A DNA stretch of 64,000 nucleotides from assembly GCF_006345815.1 (NCBI RefSeq), contig NZ_VCIG01000005.1, positions 558,001 to 622,000 on the forward strand, read 5' to 3'. Shown here one piece after another: positions 54,676 through 64,000 of the stretch. Position 1 is the stretch's first letter, and the number at the start of each line of letters is the position of its first letter. The notes below the pieces were generated by a model. It was given only the letters and a program-made list of their open reading frames with translations. It did no database searches and was not told where the DNA came from. The translations under genes were made by a program, and so were the position numbers. Origin of the DNA: Ochrobactrum sp. CGA5. GTDB lineage: Bacteria; Pseudomonadota; Alphaproteobacteria; Rhizobiales; Rhizobiaceae.

Positions 54676-56523
54676 ATGGTTGCAACTGGCGGAAGTCTCT
54701 ACCTACAGTGTCTGATGATTTTGGGCGGTGCGATTATCGCTGCGCCGCTGTTCAAGCGATTGGGGCTTGGTACAGTCCTCGGTTATCTTGCGGCAGGCAT
54801 CACGATTGGACCTGTCGCTCGTCTGATTGCTGACGGAGAAGAGTTTCTGCACTTTTCCGAGCTCGGTGTTGTATTTCTTCTCTTTATTATCGGACTTGAA
54901 CTGAAGCCCTCGAGACTTTGGGCGTTACGCCAATCGATTTTCGGTCTTGGCACCGCTCAAGTCCTTCTTTGCGGAGCGGCTCTGACTACCCTTGGCATCT
55001 ATTTTGCGGGTCTCAGCCCTGAAGCAGGCATAGTCATCGGCTTCGGTCTCGCGCTTTCGTCCACGGCATTTGCCATGCAAGTTTTGGGGGATCATGCCGA
55101 AACAAACCAGAAACACGGCCAGCGTGCCTTTTCGATTCTGCTGTTCCAGGATCTGGCTATCGTACCAATTCTTGCTATCATTCCGGCGCTTTCGCCAAAC
55201 GAACCGTCACAGGCGAGCGCTGGCTTCCATCTCGCCACAGCTATAGCAGCAATTGCGGCGCTGGTGATCTCAGGACGCTATCTCATCAATCCGATGTTTC
55301 GCATTATCGCCAACACAGGCGCCCGCGAAGTGATGATTGCAGCGGCACTCTTTGTGGTGCTCGGATCAGCCGGTTTACTTCAGGCCGCAGGCCTTTCGAT
55401 GGCGATGGGTGCGTTCATTGCAGGCGTATTGCTTGCAGAATCTTCCTATCGACACGAGCTTGAAGCCGACATCGAACCTTTTCGCGGTATTTTCCTTGGA
55501 TTGTTCTTTGTCGCGGTTGGCTTGTCGCTGAACCTGACGGTTATCCTACAATACTGGAAGATAATCGTTCTGGCAGTACCCATCTTCATGGCAACCAAGA
55601 TAGCCATCATTTATCTGCTGTGCCGCGTTTTCCGGTCCGGTCATAACGATGCGGTGCGGATTGCTTTTCTTCTGCCGCAAGGCGGCGAATTTGCTTTCGT
55701 TCTTTTCTCGGCGGCTTCGGCGGCCTCGGTAATCTCAAGTGCTCTCGCTTCAGAGCTTGTAGCTGCCGTTACCATATCCATGGCCCTCACGCCGCTTTCC
55801 GTAGCGATAGGGTCGAAGCTGCTCATCAAAGACAAAACTATTGATGTCATTGAAGAAAACTATGAAGGTGCAGGCTCTGATGTATTGATGATCGGCTTTT
55901 CACGATACGGCCAGATTGCATCGCAGATTCTTCTTGCCGGTGGTATCGACGTAACCGTGATTGACAGTTCTCCCAATCGTGTTCGTGCGGCGGGAAAATT
56001 TGGCTTCCGCATTTATTTCGGCGACGGTACCCGCAAGGACGTCCTGGAAGCCGCTGGAATTCGACAAGCAAAGATTGTCGCCATCTGTACCCACAAGAAG
56101 GAAACGACAAACCACATTGTCAATCTGATACAGTCCGAGTATCCGGACGTGCGTTTATTCGTTCGTTCATATGATCGCGAACATACATTGCAATTGCGCG
56201 CTCAGGGGGTCGAGTATGAACTACGTGAAACGTTCGAATCCGGTTTGCTTTTCGGACAGCGGACGCTCGAAGGCCTGGGCATAGCCGAAACGCAAGCTTA
56301 CGAAATTCGTGAAGACGTTCGTCAGCGCGATGAAGACCGTCTCCACGTACAGGCTTCAGAAGGAATAATGGCAGGCCGTCATCTGCTCTTCAACAAACCG
56401 GTCACACCAGAACCTCTGGTCAAACCCACCCGCGAAGGTCAACGTATCGACAAAGGCGATGATGATTTCGTATCCGCCTCTTCGTCGACCGACACAGCAG
56501 CCACGCCGGTTCCGGCGGAATAG
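54676..56523 (+). CDS. Kef-type monovalent cation:proton antiporter (CPA2) with TrkA-N domain
   Basis: The 615-residue protein has 12-13 membrane segments with LGYLAAGITIGP near the start, a C-terminal TrkA-N domain (LMIGFSRYGQIASQILL near 403; IYFGDGTRKDVLEAAGI) and a Pro/Thr-rich tail. It extrudes potassium or sodium in exchange for protons, often in response to electrophile stress. No KefF-like partner is nearby. It is convergent with the patatin gene, and a hairpin lies between them. Confidence 0.92.
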   Translation: MVATGGSLYLQCLMILGGAIIAAPLFKRLGLGTVLGYLAAGITIGPVARLIADGEEFLHFSELGVVFLLFIIGLELKPSRLWALRQSIFGLGTAQVLLCGAALTTLGIYFAGLSPEAGIVIGFGLALSSTAFAMQVLGDHAETNQKHGQRAFSILLFQDLAIVPILAIIPALSPNEPSQASAGFHLATAIAAIAALVISGRYLINPMFRIIANTGAREVMIAAALFVVLGSAGLLQAAGLSMAMGAFIAGVLLAESSYRHELEADIEPFRGIFLGLFFVAVGLSLNLTVILQYWKIIVLAVPIFMATKIAIIYLLCRVFRSGHNDAVRIAFLLPQGGEFAFVLFSAASAASVISSALASELVAAVTISMALTPLSVAIGSKLLIKDKTIDVIEENYEGAGSDVLMIGFSRYGQIASQILLAGGIDVTVIDSSPNRVRAAGKFGFRIYFGDGTRKDVLEAAGIRQAKIVAICTHKKETTNHIVNLIQSEYPDVRLFVRSYDREHTLQLRAQGVEYELRETFESGLLFGQRTLEGLGIAETQAYEIREDVRQRDEDRLHVQASEGIMAGRHLLFNKPVTPEPLVKPTREGQRIDKGDDDFVSASSSTDTAATPVPAE

Positions 56524-56538
56524 CAATTCTACAAAGAA

Positions 56539-56575
56539 GCCGATAAATTCAGGTCGAAAGAGTTGAATTTATCGG
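56539..56575. repeat. 13-base inverted repeat at the end of the patatin gene
   Basis: GCCGATAAATTCA and TGAATTTATCGGC are perfect inverted arms around an 11-base loop. The right arm lies in the last codons of patatin and the left arm in the gap. It probably acts as a shared terminator of the two convergent genes, although a clear T-run is lacking. Confidence 0.55.
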
Positions 56576-57424
56576 CACCACTTTTCCCTCGATCGCCAGT
56601 TCGATTGCGTTTTTCAGTTCATCGCGAACGCTGGCACTTTGTGACAGGATTTGCTCGAACTTCAGGAAATCGAGAAGCCCGATCCGTTCTACGTTGGGGC
56701 GAATGAAAATGTGCGGGGGGCGAATGCGAAATTTATTTTCGATGATGGAGCACATGGTCAGCTGGTTGGCGCCGATTACCGCCTCAAACGTTGTTGGCAT
56801 GTAATCGTCTGCTCCGACGGGGGCGCCAACAACGTCTATACCGATAACAATCTCGGCTTCATCGAACAGCAGATCAAAGGGAACTGGGTTGAACAAGCCG
56901 CCATCGACCAGAATACGGCCATCCCTACGCACCGGGGCAAAAACTGGCGGTATAGCGCAGGACGCCGCAATTGCCGAATGGAGATCACCGTCGCGAATAT
57001 GGATTTCCCGAGCAGCGTGAAAATCTGCCGCCGTAATGCTCATGGGAATTTCCAGCTCTTCCACATTCGCTGGTAAGCTGGCAGGCAGAAAGACGTCCAG
57101 CACCTTCTCGATGTTGAACTGGCTGACGCGCAGGCCTCCCTTTAGTAATTCTGCCCAACGTGCGGGCCGGGTTTGCCACATACGCTTTGCGACTTCAGAG
57201 CGGCGATTGAAAATAGCCGCCATATATTCGCGGATTTCCCTGCCCGGCATGCCGCTGGCCATCCCGGCTCCGATGATCGAGCCTATCGAAGAGCCAGCAA
57301 TTGCAACCGGCTTGATTCCAAGCTCATCAAGCACCTCGACGATATGGATATGAGAAATGCCCCGTGCCCCGCCCCCGCCGAAAGCGACGGCAATCCGCGG
57401 TGATGACGACACTGCCTCTTCCAA
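56549..57424 (-). CDS. Patatin-like phospholipase
   Basis: The 291-residue protein has the patatin motifs: oxyanion loop GGGGARG (15-22), nucleophile elbow AGSSIGS (S46) and the DGG of LVDGGLFNPV (catalytic Asp). It is a predicted lipid acyl hydrolase. No signal peptide. It lies just upstream of the M16 peptidase pair with a 12-base gap. The family is often an RssA-like protein of unknown target. Confidence 0.9.
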   Translation of the reverse strand: MEEAVSSSPRIAVAFGGGGARGISHIHIVEVLDELGIKPVAIAGSSIGSIIGAGMASGMPGREIREYMAAIFNRRSEVAKRMWQTRPARWAELLKGGLRVSQFNIEKVLDVFLPASLPANVEELEIPMSITAADFHAAREIHIRDGDLHSAIAASCAIPPVFAPVRRDGRILVDGGLFNPVPFDLLFDEAEIVIGIDVVGAPVGADDYMPTTFEAVIGANQLTMCSIIENKFRIRPPHIFIRPNVERIGLLDFLKFEQILSQSASVRDELKNAIELAIEGKVVPINSTLST

Positions 57425-57435
57425 TTTAACACCTT

Positions 57436-58791
57436 TTAGCTTTGGGCCGGACCGAAAATCAATATTGCCGGTTCTGCTTCAAGCAGCTTCTTGGCAATAG
57501 CTTTGACCTGATCCAGCGTCACAGCATCAATCAACTCCGAGCGCTTGTCGATATAGTCACTCGGAAGTTCCGCTTCCTGCAAGCTGACGAGAGTTTCTGC
57601 GATTGCAACAGACGAGTCCAAATTGTTGACGGCATAAGACCCCTTGAGGAAGCTTTTAGCAGCAGCAAGCTCTTGTTCCGTTGGTCCGTCGGCAGCCATT
57701 GCGGCAACTTGTTCACGGATGATCTTCAGGGATTCCTGCGCCTTATCTGGACGGGTCGCAGTCGAAATCATAAGTGCTGAAACGTGATCACGCATGACCA
57801 TGGATGATGAGACCGAGTATGCAAGACCACGCTTTTCGCGCACTTCGGCATAGAGCCGCGAGGTAAAGCCACCACCCAGAATATGGTTCATCAAATAGGC
57901 TGCAAAGAATTCGGGATCTTTACGCTGAATAGCCGGATAGACAAAGCTGATCGAGGTTTGCGGCATATCGAAATTGAGGCTGGTCGTGGTGCCGAGTGCC
58001 AGTCTGGCATCCGGTACAGGAACCAGTTCGGCCATGGCAGGCAGATCACCGAACACCTTGTCCAGCAATACACCAAGATCCTTCGCATTGATGTACCCCA
58101 CCACGCCAATGGTGAGACGGTCACGCGCAAAGTTCTTACGGTGAAAGTTTACCAGATCGTCACGCGTGATCGATTGCAGCGACTTCACCGTGCCGTCATC
58201 GGGACGCGCATAAGGGTGGTTGCCGTAAAGAACTTCGGCGAACTTGCGTGACGCAATCGTCGATGGGCTGCGTTGCGAAGCTTCGATACTAGCAGCCACC
58301 TGCTGGCGAATTCGGTCGATTGCATCCTGGTCGAAGCGAGGCTTGTTGACGGCAAGAGCAAGCAAGTTCGTCACTGCGTCGCGATTTTCCGCGAGCATGC
58401 GAATACCGCCCGAAACGGAATCCTGTGTTGCAGAAAAACTCATTTCCGCGCCCAAATTGTCGATCTTCTCCTGAAACGCGTCTGATTTCAGGTCGCCTGC
58501 GCCCTCATCGAACAGCCCAGTCATCAGGTTAGCTAACCCTTCCTTACCTGTAGGGTCCTGTGACGTGCCTCCTTTGAAGGAGAACCGCATGGAAATAAGC
58601 GGAACTGAACGGTCTTCTACCAGCCAAGCATGAATACCCTTTGGCGAAACAACTTCCTGAATTTCGATTGCGTGCGCCGGCAAGGCGCACATGATCAACA
58701 ATGTGATGGATGTCGCAAGAGCGCCTACGGCAGAGCGGACATAGCGAAAGCCGCAAAAATGTTTTAGGTTCAGCATCAGAATGTTCTTCAC
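57436..58791 (-). CDS. M16 peptidase-like protein (non-catalytic type)
   Basis: This 451-residue protein has an N-terminal membrane/signal segment and two M16 domains, but the catalytic HxxEH is absent; the equivalent region reads GLANLMTGLFDEGAG. The glycine-rich C-terminal motif NHILGGGFTSRLYAEVREKRGLAYSV is present. It probably forms a heterodimer with the catalytic partner encoded upstream, like PMPCA with PMPCB. Its GTG start overlaps the partner by four bases. Confidence 0.9.
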   Translation of the reverse strand: MKNILMLNLKHFCGFRYVRSAVGALATSITLLIMCALPAHAIEIQEVVSPKGIHAWLVEDRSVPLISMRFSFKGGTSQDPTGKEGLANLMTGLFDEGAGDLKSDAFQEKIDNLGAEMSFSATQDSVSGGIRMLAENRDAVTNLLALAVNKPRFDQDAIDRIRQQVAASIEASQRSPSTIASRKFAEVLYGNHPYARPDDGTVKSLQSITRDDLVNFHRKNFARDRLTIGVVGYINAKDLGVLLDKVFGDLPAMAELVPVPDARLALGTTTSLNFDMPQTSISFVYPAIQRKDPEFFAAYLMNHILGGGFTSRLYAEVREKRGLAYSVSSSMVMRDHVSALMISTATRPDKAQESLKIIREQVAAMAADGPTEQELAAAKSFLKGSYAVNNLDSSVAIAETLVSLQEAELPSDYIDKRSELIDAVTLDQVKAIAKKLLEAEPAILIFGPAQS

Positions 58792-60314
58792 TGGATCGCT
58801 CCTCCCGCACCATTGCCATCGGCGCCTTGTGCTGATGCGCCTGGATTCTCGCGAGCACTTTCCGGCTCAACGTCAGGTGGGAGCAGATAGCTGGTTACCG
58901 ATTGGTCTTTGACGAGATAACGTTTCGCCACGTCCTTGATCTGATCCACGGTGATACCCTTGATGACTTCCGGCCATTTCTGGATATCTTCGACCGTCTG
59001 TCCAACGGACAGCGATGAGCCGTAAATCCGGGACATCCCTGTCTGGCTGTCGCGTGCAAAAATAACCGCTTTCAGGAAACGATTGCGAGCTTGATCGAGC
59101 TCGGTCTGGCTGACGCCATCCTTGATGATCCGCGCAACTTCGGCATCAACGGCTTTTTCTACATCTCCAAGCGTCGCGCCATTGCGTGGCGCGCCATAAA
59201 CAGAAAATGTACCGTCATCAAGAGCATCACCGTCATAGCTCGCGCCCGTATTGGCCGCTATGCCCTGCTTGACGATCAATTCCTGATAAAGGCGCGAACG
59301 AAGCGAGCCGCCAAGAATTTCGCTTAGCAGGTCGAGAGCCGGGGCGTCCCCCGCCTTCACATTCGGAAACCGCTTTTCATTCGCATAAGATGGAACGAGC
59401 CAGGACACACGGAATGATGGCGTGCTTACGCGCTCATCGTGCAGCGTCACGACGCGGGCAGCATGCTTTGCGGGCTCCTGCGGGCGCTCACGCGGCAAAA
59501 CTTCGGCACGTTTCGGCACATTTGCCCATGTTTTAAGGGTTAGGTCGCGCACGCGTTCCGGTGTAACGTCGCCTGCTATGACGAGCGTGGCGTTATTCGG
59601 TGTGTAATATTGCTGATAAAAGTCGATGGCGTTCTTGAGACTTAGCTTTTCCATTTCCTGCTGCCAGCCGATAACAGGCTTGCGATAAGGATGGTTATAG
59701 AAAAGAACAGCGTCAGTGTTCTCCATCAGCATCGACGCCGGATTGGAATCGACTCGCATGCGGCGCTCTTCCAAAATAACGTCTCGTTCAGTTTTCACTG
59801 CCTCTTCATTGAGTACCAGATTTTCCATCCGGTCCGACTCGAACTGCATCACCATTTCGAGAGCCTCGGGAGATACCCGCTGGAAGTAGGCTGTGTAGTC
59901 ATAAGATGTGAAGGCGTTTTCTTGCCCGCCAATGGAGGCTACTTTAGCCGAAAACTCACCAGCTGGATGGTTCTTCGTCCCCTTGAACATGAGATGTTCA
60001 AGGAAATGCGCGATACCAGAAACCCCAGGCGCCTCATCCGCCGAGCCCACATGGTACCAGATCATCTGGGTCACCACAGGTGCACGATGATCGGGGATGA
60101 CGACCACTTCCAAACCATTCGACAATTTGAAGTGGCTGACCCCGTCCGACTGAATAATTTCTGGAAGCGTTGCTCGTTCAGCGGCTGGCTGCGATTCAAT
60201 GGCCGTGGCGGGCTGGCTTTCCGCTCGGACAGCGCCACTTGCCAGTGGTAAAGCCAACACAAAACCCAAGGTGGTAGACAACAACAAACGCCGGAGTGAG
60301 GGGTTATTCACCAA
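58788..60314 (-). CDS. M16 zinc peptidase, catalytic subunit
   Basis: The 508-residue protein has a signal peptide (LLLSTTLGFVLALPLASGAVRA) and the M16 zinc motif HFLEH (H103, E106, H107), with a downstream metal-binding Glu in the middle. It is a periplasmic peptidase of the insulinase family, paired with the following gene. Rhizobiales carry this pair; substrates are not established. Confidence 0.93.
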   Translation of the reverse strand: MVNNPSLRRLLLSTTLGFVLALPLASGAVRAESQPATAIESQPAAERATLPEIIQSDGVSHFKLSNGLEVVVIPDHRAPVVTQMIWYHVGSADEAPGVSGIAHFLEHLMFKGTKNHPAGEFSAKVASIGGQENAFTSYDYTAYFQRVSPEALEMVMQFESDRMENLVLNEEAVKTERDVILEERRMRVDSNPASMLMENTDAVLFYNHPYRKPVIGWQQEMEKLSLKNAIDFYQQYYTPNNATLVIAGDVTPERVRDLTLKTWANVPKRAEVLPRERPQEPAKHAARVVTLHDERVSTPSFRVSWLVPSYANEKRFPNVKAGDAPALDLLSEILGGSLRSRLYQELIVKQGIAANTGASYDGDALDDGTFSVYGAPRNGATLGDVEKAVDAEVARIIKDGVSQTELDQARNRFLKAVIFARDSQTGMSRIYGSSLSVGQTVEDIQKWPEVIKGITVDQIKDVAKRYLVKDQSVTSYLLPPDVEPESARENPGASAQGADGNGAGGAIQ

Positions 60315-60397
60315 GCGACCTCTCCAATCGGTTTCATTTTCGCCCAGTCGTTCCGGGCGATATGTTATATTTTATGCGAACGGAACCGCCCGCTAAT

Positions 60398-60961
60398 TCA
60401 AACAGCGGCTTTCAACTGGATCAGCCGAATAATCGTACCCCCATAGTTGCGCTCTTCCAGTACGACGAAACGTTCATCAAGTTGAAGCGCCGCCTCGGCA
60501 TCTTCTTCAAGCACCAAAAGTGCGTCAGGATTAAGCCAACCGCCTTGAAGGGCAGATAAAAAGGCCTTCTCCCCCATTCGCCGTCCATAGGGCGGGTCAG
60601 CAAATACCAGATCGAATGGCTCCATAGTGCCGACAATGCCTAACTGGCAGGCGTCACGCCGCAAAATCTTGGTATGCCCTTGAAGACTGAAAGCCTCGAT
60701 ATTCTGGCGTAACAATCCCCGTCCTTCTGCGGTTTCTTCCACGAAGGTCGCGTAGCGCGCACCGCGCGACAAAGCTTCCAGACCGAGCGCGCCAGTTCCG
60801 GCAAACAGGTCGAGGACGCGTACCCCCTCTACCTTGTCGGGGAAATTATGTGCGAGAATGTTGAACAGACTTTCACGCGTACGGTCGGTGGTGGGACGAA
60901 TAGTATTGGTCGAAGGTGTTACGAGCGCACGCCCCCGGAACTTACCGCCGACGATCCGCAC
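60398..60961 (-). CDS. rsmD: 16S rRNA (guanine(966)-N2)-methyltransferase RsmD
   Basis: RsmD methylates G966 of 16S rRNA. From the GTG at 60961 the 187-residue protein begins VRIVGGKFRGRALV; it has motif I VLDLFAGTGALGLEAL (49-64) and the catalytic FADPPYG (120-126). The upstream ATG frame is part of the rluB region and is not used. The GTG start lies 20 bases inside the rluB end, so the two overlap. Confidence 0.92.
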   Translation of the reverse strand: MRIVGGKFRGRALVTPSTNTIRPTTDRTRESLFNILAHNFPDKVEGVRVLDLFAGTGALGLEALSRGARYATFVEETAEGRGLLRQNIEAFSLQGHTKILRRDACQLGIVGTMEPFDLVFADPPYGRRMGEKAFLSALQGGWLNPDALLVLEEDAEAALQLDERFVVLEERNYGGTIIRLIQLKAAV

Positions 60962-62642
60962 CGCCACCTCCAGTTCTGCCCCCGCCTGACTTGCCGCCTC
61001 CCGGCTTTCCACCTGGTTTACCACCCGGCTTGTTTCCCGGTCCCCGACGCGGGCCATCGTTAGGGCGCTCATCAGAACGACGGGACTTACCACCCGGCCC
61101 ACTGCCGCGCGGGCCTGAACGCATATCGCGATCGGATGCACCAAAACGGCCTTCACTGCGTGGCCCGCCTGGTTTACCGGATTTACGTTCCTGAAAGCCC
61201 CCCTTACCGTGCTCTACAGTCCTTCCTTCAACGTCGCGCAATTCCGCACGCTCGCGCTTGCCAGGACGACGCTCCTTACGCCCGTCTTCACGTGGCTCGC
61301 GGCGCTCAGGACGCCCCGCTTCAGACCGCGTTCCTTCCGAGCGTTTTTCGTAGCGACGTCCGCCCCCGTCAGCGCGCCCCTGTTCCTCATCGTCGGCCCG
61401 ACGTGGTCGCATTTGCAGATCGCCACTAAACTTTGCCGAGCGATGCGGGACCTGATGCTCTACACGCGCGGGCTTTGCAGACGCCTTTTCGCCCTTGGGA
61501 CGCGCACCGGGAGCCATCCAAACATTGGCGTTTCCACGCCGGCGCGGCTCTACCTTTTCTGTCTTGTCTTCTCGCGTGCGACGGCGCTCGGGACGGCTGG
61601 AAATCCATTCGCGCTCACGCGGCACGCGGCGTGTTTCGCTTCCCGGCTCCGGTTGGCCTTCTTCCATCTCACGACGGGTGCGCCCCTGCACGGCGACGTT
61701 GGAAAACTCGTTGAGAACGGGAGCATCAAAATCTGCGCCCGATTCCTCAATCAGCTTGTCACCCAACTGATCCCGGAGAATACGACCCTTGATTTCGCGG
61801 ACAGCACCTTCTTCAAGATCGCCAAGCTGGAAAGGGCCAAATGAAACACGGATAAGTCGTCCGACAGTAAGCCCCAGTGCACCGAGAATGTTCTTTACTT
61901 CGCGGTTCTTGCCTTCACGCAAACCGATGGAAATCCAAACGTTCGCACCCTGCACACGCTCAAGTTCTGCTTCAATGCTGCCGTAGAACACACCATCAAC
62001 CGCTATGCCGTTCTTCAGCTCATCCAACTGCGGCTGAGTGACCTTGCCGTGAGCACGGACACGATAGCGGCGCAGCCATCCAGTGGACGGCAACTCCAGA
62101 ACACGCGACAACCCACCATCGTTGGTCAGAAGCAGAAGTCCTTCCGTATTAATATCGAGCCGACCAACCGAAAGTACACGCGGCATTTCGGCAGGCAAGG
62201 CCTCGAAAACCGTGGGGCGACCTTCAGGATCGCGATTTGTCGTCACCAAGCCGGCTGGCTTATGATACAGCCAGAGACGGGTACGCTCGGTCTGCTTCAA
62301 TGGCTTGCCATCGACCGTGATAATATCAGTACGCTTGACATTGACTGCCGGACTTTCCAACACCTTGCCATTCACAGCAATACGGCCTGCCGCAATCATC
62401 GTCTCTGCTTCACGACGTGAAGCTATGCCTGCGCGCGCCAGACGCTTGGCTATACGCTCACTCGTGTCTTCCTGCGCCTCAGTACTGCGCGGTCCAAATT
62501 TTCTTGGCTTGTCAGGCTCGCCGCCATCACGACGCGGACGGCTGCCCCGGTCTTTATCGCGATCTGCCCTACCGGGGCGATCAGAACGCCCTCCTCGGCC
62601 ATAGGGACGTTTGCCGTCCTTGTTGTCGTCATCTGTACTCAT
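60942..62642 (-). CDS. rluB: 23S rRNA pseudouridine synthase RluB-like, with long basic tail
   Basis: The 566-residue protein has an S4 RNA-binding domain (about 61-105: SERIAKRLARAGIASRREAE) and an RsuA/RluB catalytic domain with Asp163 in VGRLDINTEGLLLLTNDGG and KNREVKNILGALG. Beyond about residue 320 it continues into a very long Arg/Gly/Glu/Lys-rich low-complexity tail of some 240 residues, typical of alphaproteobacterial RluB. The tail probably binds RNA; its DNA creates many false frames. Confidence 0.93.
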   Translation of the reverse strand: MSTDDDNKDGKRPYGRGGRSDRPGRADRDKDRGSRPRRDGGEPDKPRKFGPRSTEAQEDTSERIAKRLARAGIASRREAETMIAAGRIAVNGKVLESPAVNVKRTDIITVDGKPLKQTERTRLWLYHKPAGLVTTNRDPEGRPTVFEALPAEMPRVLSVGRLDINTEGLLLLTNDGGLSRVLELPSTGWLRRYRVRAHGKVTQPQLDELKNGIAVDGVFYGSIEAELERVQGANVWISIGLREGKNREVKNILGALGLTVGRLIRVSFGPFQLGDLEEGAVREIKGRILRDQLGDKLIEESGADFDAPVLNEFSNVAVQGRTRREMEEGQPEPGSETRRVPREREWISSRPERRRTREDKTEKVEPRRRGNANVWMAPGARPKGEKASAKPARVEHQVPHRSAKFSGDLQMRPRRADDEEQGRADGGGRRYEKRSEGTRSEAGRPERREPREDGRKERRPGKRERAELRDVEGRTVEHGKGGFQERKSGKPGGPRSEGRFGASDRDMRSGPRGSGPGGKSRRSDERPNDGPRRGPGNKPGGKPGGKPGGGKSGGGRTGGGGADRRR

Positions 62643-62831
62643 CTGTTTTGGCCTTTCAGCAGCGCTGCCGTGTCACCTTACACCTACATTGATAGGCAAG
62701 GGACAGCCGGAAACAGGAACGCTGTATAAATCCGTTCGCAAATCGGTTTCGATTTCGAGAAATATGCAGTAACAAATCGTGCCATGGCTTGCGAGCGAAA
62801 TTTCCGAAAGAGTGCATGAAATGGAACAGGC

Positions 62832-63305
62832 ATGAAAAAGAGTGCCGAAGCCCTGAGCCAAAGCCTGGCTACCCCTATGGAGATCGCACTTGAAGAAGCG
62901 CGAGCTGCAGGCGTGCGGGGAGAGGTTCCGATTGGCGCAGTCATCGTGAATAAGGGTACAGTCATTGCGCGAGCAGGCAACCGCACACGTGAACTCAATG
63001 ATGTGACGGCCCATGCTGAAGTGCTTGCAATTCGCATTGCTGGCGAAGCTCTACAAACCGAACGTCTGATCGACTGCGATCTCTATGTGACGCTGGAACC
63101 ATGCGCGATGTGCGCAGCCGCCATTTCTTTTGCCCGCATCCGCCGTCTGTATTATGGAGCTTCCGATCCGAAAGGAGGAGGCGTGGAGCACGGGCCGCGC
63201 TTTTATACGCAGCTCACCTGCCATCATGTACCGGAGATTTATGCGGGACTCTCCGAGAGAGAGGCACAGGAAATCTTACGGAATTTTTTCCGCGACAAGC
63301 GTTAG
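62832..63305 (+). CDS. tadA: tRNA-specific adenosine deaminase TadA
   Basis: TadA edits A34 to inosine in tRNA-Arg. The 157-residue protein has the zinc site HAE (H61, E63) and PCAMC (C91, C94). The length is normal. It is divergent from rluB across a 189-base gap and overlaps the convergent cytochrome gene by four bases. Confidence 0.95.
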   Translation: MKKSAEALSQSLATPMEIALEEARAAGVRGEVPIGAVIVNKGTVIARAGNRTRELNDVTAHAEVLAIRIAGEALQTERLIDCDLYVTLEPCAMCAAAISFARIRRLYYGASDPKGGGVEHGPRFYTQLTCHHVPEIYAGLSEREAQEILRNFFRDKR

Positions 63306-63868
63306 TTTCTGTTCAAAGCCCTGTGTCCAGTCATATAGCGTAGCGTATCATCCCGCAGCGCGAAATGATGGACAAGCGCCATCAAAACATGTCCAGCGAT
63401 AGCCGCGAGTAGTACCCACCCTAATAAACCGTGCAATTCGTTGCCGGGAGCAGTCAGCGCAGCATTCTGCACACCAGTTTGCTCGAAAATCCGAATACCT
63501 AGAAACGAGAAACCTCGTCCACTGCCATAAGTGCGCAATAGAGCCAAAGCTGGAACTGTAAACATCAATCCATAGATGACGAGATGCCCGAGTGTCGCCA
63601 GTTTGCCGACATGACCTGACTTATGCGGGCGTCGCCTTGAGTTCAGCAATCCCCATATCCCGCGCACCAACACCAACACCAGAAGCGCAAAGCCCAGTTG
63701 ATGATGAGCCGCCCAGAAGATATCATAAATTGCTGTGTCTTTAGCCACTACGCGCAAGATTGCGGATATAAACTGCCAAAGAAACAAGAGGGCCATCAGC
63801 CAGTGAAGAAATCTACTGATCCGGCCATATCCTGAGATCGTATCCCAGATCGTGTTCGTGCTATTCAT
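63302..63868 (-). CDS. Cytochrome b561-type membrane protein
   Basis: The 188-residue protein has four hydrophobic segments with histidines in positions for haem b (RFLHWLMALLF, AAHHQLGFALL, LHGLLGWVLLAAIAGHVLMALVHH). It belongs to the cytochrome b561 / Ni-Fe hydrogenase b group used for quinone-linked electron transfer. The start at 63868 is chosen by homology; the frame is open further. The region beyond to 64000 is AT-rich and seems empty. Confidence 0.87.
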   Translation of the reverse strand: MNSTNTIWDTISGYGRISRFLHWLMALLFLWQFISAILRVVAKDTAIYDIFWAAHHQLGFALLVLVLVRGIWGLLNSRRRPHKSGHVGKLATLGHLVIYGLMFTVPALALLRTYGSGRGFSFLGIRIFEQTGVQNAALTAPGNELHGLLGWVLLAAIAGHVLMALVHHFALRDDTLRYMTGHRALNRN

Positions 63869-64000
63869 CAAATCAAACCTTACATCCCGACTTGGCATGA
63901 TACGATCTGCATAAAACATGTCTTTGATTGAAATCAAAAATATGTCAGAATCGCCAACATTAAAAATATTTAATATTTCATAGAAAATCTAATATTATAA

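Noticed and set aside
61209-61844. Plus-strand frames opposite the rluB tail
   Set aside because: They arise from the low-complexity Arg/Gly-rich tail and are Ala/Arg-rich without domains.

Overview
The window comes from an alphaproteobacterium of the Brucella/Ochrobactrum group. The right half (about 35.5-64 kb) reads as a Brucellaceae core chromosome: guaA, MTA/SAH nucleosidase, an RsmB-type methyltransferase, katA/oxyR, guaB, a ClC channel, mutL, a lipid A/Kdo block (lpxK, waaA, a DUF374 acyltransferase), tldE/pmbA, a Kef-type antiporter, paired M16 peptidases, rsmD, rluB and tadA. The GuaA and GuaB proteins look Brucella-like.

The left half (1-35.5 kb) is accessory DNA integrated at the 3' end of guaA. 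Its right border is clear: a tyrosine integrase (34002-35258) and a convergent AlpA-type regulator sit beside the guaA stop codon, separated from it by an integrase control region with repeats and a hairpin terminator. The other border is outside the window. The far left carries a Gabija-type anti-phage pair (gajA complete, gajB cut by the window edge). Next is a DUF6119/TIGR04141 gene that has lost its 3' part and joins directly to a trbG that has lost its 5' part. Intact trbI and a DUF2274 gene follow, the last cars of a Trb conjugation operon. The island is therefore a decayed integrative conjugative element.

The cargo between 5.9 and 33.6 kb is a mosaic of small, tightly overlapping operons: LysE-SnoaL-cupin; hydrolase-GNAT-TPR/methyltransferase; cupin-PEBP-GNAT; LysR-membrane protein-MFS; a branched-chain-type aminotransferase with a MocR regulator; a five-gene run with three different exporters; pdxY-MOSC-amidotransferase divergent from a second MocR; and bioR-bioY-bioB with three BioR boxes. 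By eye the 25.8-31.1 kb part is clearly richer in G+C than its surroundings, and the MFS gene at 32.3-33.6 kb is poorer, which suggests several separate acquisitions.

Themes: phage defence and conjugation remnants at the left, vitamin B6/biotin and amino-acid handling in the middle, then housekeeping purine synthesis, oxidative-stress defence, mismatch repair, envelope lipid synthesis and RNA modification on the right. No tRNA, rRNA, CRISPR array or insertion sequence was recognised.
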